DNA of 11,394 bases from G020354785 sp964580815 (lineage in GTDB: Bacteria; Bacteroidota; Bacteroidia; Bacteroidales; UBA10428): positions 1 to 11,394 of the forward strand of contig CAZOLY010000110.1 of assembly GCA_964580815.1 (NCBI GenBank), given 5' to 3'. The notes under the pieces were generated by a model. The model was not told the DNA's origin, ran no database searches, and saw nothing but the letters and a program-made list of their open reading frames with translations. Within the stretch, counting starts at the first letter, position 1. Each line of letters begins with the position of its first letter. This document shows, one piece after another, positions 6,553 through 11,394 of this stretch. The translations under genes and the position numbers were made by a program.

Positions 6553-7407
6553 TTATTTTCTTGTTATTTCCACCACCTTGGTAGGTTTAATATGTTTGTT
6601 CCTGTACTCAATACGTTTTATAACATTGCTGGCCAGTTCCCTGAAGTTTTGTCCTGTTACCTTGTTTTCCAGCACCGGCGGTATTCCTGAATCTCCTCCT
6701 TCTCTAATTCCCTGTATAATTGGAATTTGTCCTAATACCGGGACGTTAAATTTTTCTGCGATCTTTTTACATCCATCTTTGCCGAATATATAGTATTTTT
6801 TGTCCGGCAGTTCTTCAGGAGTGAACCATGACATGTTCTCAACCAGTCCGAGTATCGGCACATCTATAGGTTTTCCTGTAAACATGCTGATTCCCTTTAT
6901 TGCATCAGCAAGTGCTACATCCTGTGGAGTGCTTACTATAATAGCCCCGGTAACAGGCAGGGTCTGTACCAGTGTGAGATGTATGTCACTTGTCCCCGGG
7001 GGCAGATCAAAAAACATATAGTCCAGTTCTCCCCAGTCACCATCTCTTATTAGCTGTTGCAGTACTTTAGATGCCATGGGCCCTCTCCAGACCGTTGCAT
7101 CAAACCTTGATATAAACAGACCTATGGACAGGATTTTAATCCCATACTTTTGAACAGGCATTATTACATCTTTATTTTCCAGCCTTGTCACTTGAGGCCT
7201 CATATCTTCAATACCAAGCATCTTCGGTACTGAGGGACCAAAAATATCAGCATCAATTATACCAACTTTATATCCTTCCTGTGCAATAGCCAGCGCAAGG
7301 TTTACAGCTATTGTTGATTTTCCCACACCCCCTTTACCGGAAGCAATAGCAATAATATTCTTTACTCCGGGAAGGTATTTTTCTTCCTGCTTTTTTTCAC
7401 TATTCAT
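6553..7407 (-). CDS. mrp: Mrp/NBP35-family Fe-S carrier ATPase
   Basis: This 284-aa P-loop ATPase of the Mrp (ApbC, NBP35) family is known to act as an Fe-S cluster scaffold or carrier in the cytoplasm. The Walker A is GKGGVGKS at residues 24-31, the switch IDADIFGPSVPKMLG at 51-65 and Walker B FFDLPPGTSD at 132-141; all are intact. The N-terminal MIP18/DUF59 domain of many bacterial Mrp proteins is absent. The usual C-terminal CxxC after ENMS is also absent: here ENMSWFTPEELPDKKYYIFG stands in its place, with only C213 nearby. From memory the FTPEELP form is common in Bacteroidota Mrp proteins, so this is a lineage trait rather than damage. It stands directly before the orange-protein-like gene (8-nt gap), as in ORP operons, and is probably its ATPase partner. 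Confidence 0.92.
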   Translation of the reverse strand: MNSEKKQEEKYLPGVKNIIAIASGKGGVGKSTIAVNLALAIAQEGYKVGIIDADIFGPSVPKMLGIEDMRPQVTRLENKDVIMPVQKYGIKILSIGLFISRFDATVWRGPMASKVLQQLIRDGDWGELDYMFFDLPPGTSDIHLTLVQTLPVTGAIIVSTPQDVALADAIKGISMFTGKPIDVPILGLVENMSWFTPEELPDKKYYIFGKDGCKKIAEKFNVPVLGQIPIIQGIREGGDSGIPPVLENKVTGQNFRELASNVIKRIEYRNKHIKPTKVVEITRK

Positions 7408-7435
7408 TTTTTATGATTTTAGGTTTTATTTATTT

Positions 7436-7657
7436 TTATCTGAATCCTTCACCTTTCCCTTGTCCTTCACCTTTCCCTTGTCCTTCACCTTTCCCTTGTC
7501 CTTCACCTTTCCCTTGTCCTTTACTTTTTCCAGCACCTCTTCCTTGTCCGGATTCAGTGTAATACTTGTCTTTTTGTTTTCCTTTTTTGCACCTGCCCAT
7601 ACCTTTGCCTGTGCGCGGGCCTTTTCCTGAAGGGCCTGTGCCATCCCTGTTCGGCAT
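7436..7657 (-). CDS. small Gly/Lys-rich DUF5320-like protein with hexapeptide repeats
   Basis: This 73-aa protein begins MPNRDGTGPSGKGPRTGKG and then MGRC. This N-terminus is shared with the next gene upstream and is typical of the small DUF5320-like proteins found beside NifX and Mrp genes in anaerobes. After residue about 45 it becomes four identical hexapeptides QGKGEG, encoded by a perfect 18-bp tandem repeat, and ends in FR. The protein is very basic and probably unstructured. A second frame over the same bases (7426-7644) is also open, because an 18-bp repeat has no stop in that frame. The frame chosen here is preferred for its family N-terminus and its Gly/Cys pattern. It lies 28 nt before mrp. 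Function is unknown; repeat number may vary between strains. Confidence 0.75.
   Translation of the reverse strand: MPNRDGTGPSGKGPRTGKGMGRCKKGKQKDKYYTESGQGRGAGKSKGQGKGEGQGKGEGQGKGEGQGKGEGFR
7445..7516. repeat. 18-bp perfect tandem repeat, 4 copies
   Basis: The unit TCCTTCACCTTTCCCTTG occurs four times without a mismatch at 7445-7462, 7463-7480, 7481-7498 and 7499-7516. A decayed fifth unit starts at 7517. On the minus strand each unit reads Gln-Gly-Lys-Gly-Glu-Gly. Unit length is a multiple of three, so changes in copy number keep the frame. It sits at the very 3' end of the small gene. Confidence 0.97.
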
Positions 7658-7703
7658 AGCTTTATAATTTTAAATTTAATAAAATATGTTCATTGCCAGA
7701 AAA

Positions 7704-8039
7704 TTAATTACTTTTTTTGGTGTCAAGTTCAGAAATACGATTTTGTATTTCTTCCAGCTCTTTTTTAAGTGCTTCGGCCTGGGCTTTAAGCAAATAAAGC
7801 TCTTCCTCTTTCGCAGGAACAGTATATGCCGGTTGTCTGAATGCAAAAGGATAATATCCGTGTCTTCTTCCACCGCGAAATCCCAGTCCCATTCCTCTTC
7901 CCATACCTGATCCGCGGCCTGCTCCTCTTCCATACATATTGCTGACATAACCAGGTGCATGATATCCTGCACAATATCCTAATCCTCTGCCCGTCATCGG
8001 ACCTTGTCCTTCGGGGCCTGTTTTATCACCTTTGGGCAT
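7704..8039 (-). CDS. DUF5320 family protein
   Basis: This 111-aa protein starts MPKGDKTGPEGQGPMTGRG followed by LGYC, the DUF5320 signature. Residues about 35-58 are Gly/Arg/Met rich (YGRGAGRGSGMGRGMGLGFRGG), and residues about 76-107 form a likely coiled coil (EEELYLLKAQAEALKKELEE). Members of this family accompany NifX-like and Mrp genes in many anaerobes; their role is unknown. The coiled coil suggests oligomerisation or docking, and the basic Gly-rich part is probably flexible. It is the second gene after the DUF134 regulator (56-nt gap) and shares its N-terminal 20-odd residues with the small repeat protein that follows it 46 nt later, so the two are divergent paralogues. Confidence 0.85.
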   Translation of the reverse strand: MPKGDKTGPEGQGPMTGRGLGYCAGYHAPGYVSNMYGRGAGRGSGMGRGMGLGFRGGRRHGYYPFAFRQPAYTVPAKEEELYLLKAQAEALKKELEEIQNRISELDTKKSN

Positions 8040-8095
8040 AATAATAAATTTTAAAGTTAGACATTATTAAAAAAAATTATCATAAACAATCCTTC

Positions 8096-8668
8096 TTACC
8101 TGTCCTGTCTTACCAGTGGTATTTTACAATCAGGACATATTTTTGTGAAACATGGAATACCACGTTCATGAGGCTCCTTATAATTACAGCTGGCACAGAC
8201 GCAATACTCCCTGCTTTCAATTTCATTTTTGGTGTCCGGTCTTTTTTCTTTCCATTCCCTTATGCTTCTGTTTATGTGTTCGACGTTTTGCGAACCACAA
8301 TTTGCGCATTCAGGATTTTTGTTCCTGGAATAGTGAAAAGTAATATTGCAATCGTTGCATCTGTACCATTGCCTGTCAAACTCAACATTGCCGCCTTCGA
8401 CTATTATTGATTTTCCTTCTGCAAACCCGCGTGCAATTTTTTTCAGGCAGCTATTGTAAATTCTTGTGAATGTAGGCCTCGACACATTCATAAGATTTGC
8501 CGCTTCCTCATGATGCAGGTTCTCATAGTCCACTAATCTTAATGCTTCGTATTCATCAAAAAGTATAGATATTCTGCCTGTTTCAATAAAAGGTACACCA
8601 ATAGGTTTTAATCCTCTTAGTACGGGCGGAGATCCTAATCTCCTGAATCTCTTTCGTCTGGGCGACAT
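8096..8668 (-). CDS. DUF134 (UPF0251) HTH regulator with two C-terminal zinc ribbons
   Basis: This 190-aa protein is a predicted DNA-binding regulator. Residues about 10-92 match DUF134/UPF0251: PIGVPFIETG at 22-31, LFDEYEALRLVDYENLHHEE at 36-55 and the helix-turn-helix EEAANLMNVSRPTFTRIYNS at 54-73, which resembles a sigma-70 region 4 fold. The C-terminal half adds two metal-binding segments. Ribbon one has C104, C107, C121 and C124. Ribbon two has C156, C158, C161, C173, C178 and C181 in a CASCNYKEPHERGIPC...CPDC context that recurs near NifX/DUF134 loci. The plain family is much shorter, so this is a fused form that could sense metal or redox state. It is first in the minus-strand operon and its promoter contains two palindromes, which suggests that it controls itself and the genes downstream. 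Confidence 0.88.
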   Translation of the reverse strand: MSPRRKRFRRLGSPPVLRGLKPIGVPFIETGRISILFDEYEALRLVDYENLHHEEAANLMNVSRPTFTRIYNSCLKKIARGFAEGKSIIVEGGNVEFDRQWYRCNDCNITFHYSRNKNPECANCGSQNVEHINRSIREWKEKRPDTKNEIESREYCVCASCNYKEPHERGIPCFTKICPDCKIPLVRQDR

Positions 8669-8683
8669 ATTATTAAATAATTA

Positions 8684-8697
8684 TGAACATGGGTTCA
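8684..8697. promoter_or_regulatory. operator half of a pair: TGAACATGGGTTCA
   Basis: This is an inverted repeat with perfect 5-bp arms (TGAAC/GTTCA) and a 4-bp spacer ATGG. It is the same site as the perfect palindrome at 8707-8720, differing only in the spacer. It directly abuts the -7 box of the DUF134 promoter on its downstream side and should cover the transcription start, so binding there would repress. Confidence 0.7.
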
Positions 8698-8729
8698 CAA
8701 ATATAATGAACATATGTTCATAATCCAAA
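8698..8729 (-). promoter_or_regulatory. Bacteroidota-type promoter of the DUF134 operon
   Basis: On the minus strand TTTG (8729-8726) is followed by a 20-bp spacer and TATATTTG (8705-8698). This matches the Bacteroidota primary sigma consensus TTTG-N17-23-TAnnTTTG exactly. The -7 box is about 30 nt upstream of the ATG at 8668. The spacer is largely filled by one palindrome and the start region by the other. Confidence 0.7.
8706..8721. promoter_or_regulatory. operator: perfect 16-bp palindrome ATGAACATATGTTCAT
   Basis: This is a perfect 16-bp palindrome whose core TGAACATATGTTCA repeats the site at 8684-8697. The centres are 23 bp apart, about two helical turns, so two dimers could bind on one face of the DNA. 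It lies inside the -33/-7 spacer of the DUF134 promoter and at the -33 position of the divergent radical SAM promoter, so it could control both directions. Confidence 0.75.
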
Positions 8730-8737
8730 TTTTTTTT

Positions 8738-8745
8738 TAATTTTG
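8738..8745 (+). promoter_or_regulatory. likely -7 box of the radical SAM gene (TAATTTTG)
   Basis: TAATTTTG matches TAnnTTTG exactly and lies 35 nt before the ATG at 8781. No good -33 TTTG is found; that position is taken by the right arm of the palindrome at 8706-8721. This suggests a weak or regulated promoter. Confidence 0.45.
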
Positions 8746-8780
8746 TAATGATTTTTTAAATCAGGATTAATACTTAAATA

Positions 8781-9728
8781 ATGATAGCATTCGGACCAAT
8801 ACCATCGCGCAGGTTAGGAAAAAGCCTTGGAATAAATAATATTCCTCCCAAGTACTGTTCTTATTCATGTGTTTATTGCCAGCTTGGCAAGACTATAAAC
8901 AAATGTATGACAAGACGCAAATTTTATGCTCCTGAATTAATTTATAAGATAGTCAGTGATAAGGTTGAAAAGGCTAAAAAACACAATGAGCATATTGATT
9001 ATTTGTCTTTTGTGCCTGATGGTGAGCCTACCCTGGATATAAACCTCGGCAAAGCAATTAACCTCCTTAAATCGCTTGGTATAAGAGTAGCTGTTATTAC
9101 AAACAGTTCTCTTTTATCATGCGAAGAAGTAAGAGTTGATTTAATTAGAGCAGATTTGGTGTCGGTTAAGATTGACACAACAGATACAAAGGTCTGGAAA
9201 AAGATAAATCGTCCCAATAAAGCTATTGAGCATTCTTCAGTGCTGGATGGGATACTTGCATTCAGGGATATTTTCAAGGGAAAACTAATTACAGAGACTA
9301 TGCTTGTAAGAAATATTAATGATAATTCCAGTAATATAAATGATATTGCCGGGTTTATTAATATTCTGAATCCCGCTGCTGCATACCTTACTATCCCCTT
9401 AAGGCCTCCGGCATTAAAGTCTGTGAGGCCTCCTGATGCACAGGTTACAAATGAATGTTATCAGATATTTAAGGAGAAGATAAAGAATGTCGAGTGTTTA
9501 ACCGGTAATGAGGGTAATGAGTTTGCCTTTACCGGTAATATTGAGGATGATATTTTAAGTATTGCAACTGTTCATCCCATGAGACAGGATGCGGTATACG
9601 CACTTCTAAAAAAATCCAAAAAATCGTTTGCCGTTATAGATAACCTTATTGCAAAGGGAAAGCTCGTGGAAACAGTGTATAAAGGTGAAAAGTTTTATTT
9701 AAAAAAAATTCAATTAACAAAAAGTTAA
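8781..9728 (+). CDS. radical SAM protein (COG0731-like) with C-terminal winged-helix-like region
   Basis: This 315-aa protein opens with FGPIPSRRLGKSLGINNIPP and then the radical SAM cluster motif C26-SYS-C30-VY-C33 (CX3CX2C). FVPDGEPTLD at 77-86 is the SAM-contacting GEPT-like motif, and VITNSSLL at 105-112 and VSVKIDT at 127-133 are later barrel strands. The family (COG0731 Fe-S oxidoreductases) is related to wyosine-type and uncharacterised radical SAM enzymes; the reaction here is unknown. Residues about 255-310 (ILSIATVHPMRQDAVYALLK, then VIDNLIAKGKLVETVYKGEKFYL) look like a winged helix, perhaps for nucleic acid or partner binding. It is transcribed divergently from the DUF134 regulator over a 112-bp shared region with two operators, so co-regulation with the ATPase operon is likely. 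Confidence 0.9.
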   Translation: MIAFGPIPSRRLGKSLGINNIPPKYCSYSCVYCQLGKTINKCMTRRKFYAPELIYKIVSDKVEKAKKHNEHIDYLSFVPDGEPTLDINLGKAINLLKSLGIRVAVITNSSLLSCEEVRVDLIRADLVSVKIDTTDTKVWKKINRPNKAIEHSSVLDGILAFRDIFKGKLITETMLVRNINDNSSNINDIAGFINILNPAAAYLTIPLRPPALKSVRPPDAQVTNECYQIFKEKIKNVECLTGNEGNEFAFTGNIEDDILSIATVHPMRQDAVYALLKKSKKSFAVIDNLIAKGKLVETVYKGEKFYLKKIQLTKS

Positions 9729-9779
9729 CCATCGGAAATATTTGTATTGATTAAGATTCTTTAATTATTGCCTGAAGTT

Positions 9780-10110
9780 TTAAATAATAATTTCACTTTC
9801 GGAGCTGACAACTTTTATTTCATAAGAGGTGAATACCGACATAATCGTTGCACCAAACTTTATTATTTTTGAATCCGTAACCAGCCAGATACTCTCTATC
9901 CTGCTTTTCAATTCTTTAAGTGCTGCCTGCCAATGGATTCTCGCTTTTGGCTCTTATCCTGTCATTTCCTTACAATTCCAGATCAGTATGATATTTTCTC
10001 CGGATTTGGCAGCAAATTCTTTTTTCATTAAGATCGCCAACGAAAGTGAATTTCAGGCAACTCTTATTTTTAATCTGTTGCCATTCAATAAGGGGATTTG
10101 TATTTTCCAT
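9780..10110 (-). pseudogene. decayed STAS/SpoIIAA-like gene (frameshift plus in-frame stop)
   Basis: Between the radical SAM and caspase genes the minus strand holds a broken reading frame of about 109 codons. It starts at ATG 10110, only 6 nt after the caspase stop. The first part reads MENTNPLIEWQQIKNKSCLK then FTFVGDLNEK. At a run of six A (minus strand; 10020-10025) the sense moves to another frame, giving KKEFAAKSGENIILIWNCKE then MTG, a TAA at 9954-9956, then EPKARIHWQAALKELKSRIE and, further on, WLVTDSKIIKFGATIMSVFT and IKVVSSESEIII up to TAA at 9780-9782. The peptide after the stop is in the same frame as the part before it. The beta-alpha pattern and the closing IKVVSSE-EI resemble STAS or SpoIIAA-like proteins of Bacteroidota; that family call is from memory. 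A small non-triplet deletion is as likely as a single-base indel. An open frame on the plus strand here (9829-10134) is its shadow. Confidence 0.65.
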
Positions 10111-10116
10111 TTATTA

Positions 10117-11394
10117 TTATTTAGAAATCAATAAAAAATCACTGCCGGGTTCATTGTCTCCAAACTCACCATAGCAAGGCTGGGGCTCAACTTTTTCGAT
10201 AAAAAGGAGCAATTCATTTACGGTCAGTATTTTATCTGTGCCTCCATAATTTCTTAAGGCTTCGATGAATCTCCTTGCAAAGGGGGAATGGTGGCCCGGC
10301 CTGCCATCAGGAACATATTCCTTGCCTCCGGAAGTTATGTAAAGGCGGGTTTTGTATTTCTTTTTACGCGATATAAATTCTTCATTGGAGATGTCTGCAT
10401 AAATATCAGCGGCCCTGCTTCGTCCGGCAATAACCGGATCGAATGTCCCGCCAAAACATACATCCATTACAAGCAAAATATGGTTACAAGGTATGTTATT
10501 TATGATAGTTCTGAGATTTGAATGCGACAGGCACGTTATTTTTGGCTCATCATCAAGCTTTGAATCACTTGCTATTACATATCCTTCATGGAATATTTCA
10601 TCATAATTACCATGACCTGCAAAAAATATCAGAAGGTTATCATTCTCTGAATACTTATATTTTGCATAGCTGCGGAGTTTATTTAAAATTTCATTCAGAT
10701 TTGCATTTTCCATGACTTCAGTACTGACACCATAGTTGTTGCGCAGCTCTTCTGCAATTGTATTCATATCAATAACCGGATTAACAAGATCGGAAAATGA
10801 ATCGTATATGCTATTGGCAAAGAACAGAGCCATTGTTATACCGTGATCTTCCTTTTTTCCGGATTTATTTATAACAGTATCCGGAGCCTGAACATTTGCC
10901 TCTGTAAAACTGTACATTCTGTTTCTGCTCCCGTTCACTTTTAAATGAAAAGGATTCTCAGAAGGAATGACTTTAAACCGGGAAGATGAGTTGTAAGGAA
11001 TAAGTTTAAAATCTGAATATTCAAAACACAGTCCGTCCGCCCTTATTTTTTTGGTGGCATTAATATATGATTTATCCCAGTGTTTTTTAAATGCCATTGC
11101 ATCTGCTACCGGTATATTAATCCCTGCTTCTGTCTCCAGGAATCTTATTTTATATATTTCAAGATCCGCATTATATCCGATTAAAGACTGTACAGGTATT
11201 TGCACTGTTCCAGTTTTACTGTCATAATCAATATTATAATTTGATTCAATTTGTTTCTGTAACTCCAGTAAAACTGACCCCGAAAGCTTTTTTCGCCTTT
11301 CAGAGAACTCGGCTGTTGTTTCAAATTCATCGCGGGGACTTGTAAGATTAGTGCTTAACTTATCCAGTATTTCATTGACAATTTCTGAAGTAAG
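10117..11394 (-). CDS. caspase-like (peptidase C14) protein, N-terminus outside the window
   Basis: The frame stays open from the stop at 10117 to the window edge, giving at least 425 residues. The GTG at 11205 is internal, not a real start, because coding-like sequence continues upstream (DEFETTAEFSERRKKLS, then LLELQKQIESNYNIDY). The first about 160 residues match the linker seen before caspase domains in Bacteroidota proteins, which often carry WD40 or TPR repeats further upstream. The caspase fold covers about residues 183-385: NPVIDMNTIAEELRNNYGVS, then LLIFFAGHGNYDE with catalytic H261, then HILLVMDVCFGGTFD with catalytic C313, then SPFARRFIEALRNYGG. Both catalytic residues are present, so the protease should be active. 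The cleavage target is unknown; metacaspase-like enzymes often cut after Arg or Lys. It probably shares a transcript with the decayed STAS-like gene. Confidence 0.88.
   Translation of the reverse strand, partial: LTSEIVNEILDKLSTNLTSPRDEFETTAEFSERRKKLSGSVLLELQKQIESNYNIDYDSKTGTVQIPVQSLIGYNADLEIYKIRFLETEAGINIPVADAMAFKKHWDKSYINATKKIRADGLCFEYSDFKLIPYNSSSRFKVIPSENPFHLKVNGSRNRMYSFTEANVQAPDTVINKSGKKEDHGITMALFFANSIYDSFSDLVNPVIDMNTIAEELRNNYGVSTEVMENANLNEILNKLRSYAKYKYSENDNLLIFFAGHGNYDEIFHEGYVIASDSKLDDEPKITCLSHSNLRTIINNIPCNHILLVMDVCFGGTFDPVIAGRSRAADIYADISNEEFISRKKKYKTRLYITSGGKEYVPDGRPGHHSPFARRFIEALRNYGGTDKILTVNELLLFIEKVEPQPCYGEFGDNEPGSDFLLISK

Noticed and set aside
6553..7407. Mrp lacking the C-terminal CxxC and the MIP18 domain, as a sign of a damaged protein
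   Set aside because: All ATPase motifs are intact and the FTPEELP replacement is, to my memory, the usual form in Bacteroidota.
7445..7516. CRISPR-like array
   Set aside because: The 18-bp units are directly adjacent with no spacers and lie inside a coding frame.
7426..7644. Overlapping 72-aa minus-strand frame with a KDKGKV repeat
   Set aside because: It covers the same 18-bp repeat in another frame; the frame at 7436-7657 has the DUF5320-like N-terminus and fits the neighbours.
9729..9779. Terminator between the radical SAM gene and the decayed gene
   Set aside because: Only a very weak TTAAG-ATT-CTTTAA pairing is visible; no convincing hairpin with a T-tract.
9829..10134. 101-aa plus-strand frame starting with GTG
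   Set aside because: It lies opposite the decayed STAS-like gene, whose joined protein is far more convincing, and it overlaps the end of the caspase gene.
11203..11205. GTG as start of the caspase-like protein
   Set aside because: The frame is open and coding-like all the way to base 11394, so this codon is an internal Val.

Overview
The window looks like a chromosomal piece of an anaerobic member of the Bacteroidota. The evidence is AT-rich DNA, A-rich leaders with almost no Shine-Dalgarno sequences, promoter boxes of the TAnnTTTG type, a SprB-repeat/FISUMP lipoprotein, a small KPCDCP lipoprotein, and a cluster of Fe-S/metal P-loop ATPases typical of anaerobes.

Left part (152-2329, + strand): a compact three-gene cell-surface set made of a FISUMP-domain lipoprotein, a short Ig-like lipoprotein and an outer-membrane beta-barrel-like protein. 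The genes are separated by only 5 and 1 nt.

Centre (2375-8668, - strand): eleven genes all in one direction, read from 8668 down to 2375. In order they are a DUF134 (UPF0251) regulator with two added zinc ribbons, a DUF5320 protein, a small Gly/Lys repeat protein, an Mrp ATPase, a NifX/orange-protein-like protein, a DUF89 phosphatase, a TrmO-like methyltransferase, two MinD-type ATPases each with an inserted 2x[4Fe-4S] ferredoxin domain, a second NifX-like protein and a small lipoprotein. This gene content matches the orange protein (ORP) complex loci known from Desulfovibrio. Here both modules lie on one strand and are headed by a DUF134 protein instead of a sigma-54 activator. Likely jobs are ATP-driven handling of an Fe-S or Mo/Cu-S cluster carried by the NifX-like proteins; that role is inferred.

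Control region (8669-8780): the DUF134 gene and a divergent radical SAM gene (8781-9728, +) share a short region with two near-identical palindromes, TGAACATGGGTTCA and TGAACATATGTTCA. They abut both sides of a perfect -7 box TATATTTG. This is the clearest regulatory signal in the window and suggests autoregulation by the DUF134 protein.

Right part (9780-11394, - strand): the C-terminal 425 residues of a caspase-like (peptidase C14) protein that runs off the window. It is followed 6 nt later by a decayed STAS-like gene (about 109 codons) carrying one frameshift and one in-frame stop, which ordinary gene calling would miss.
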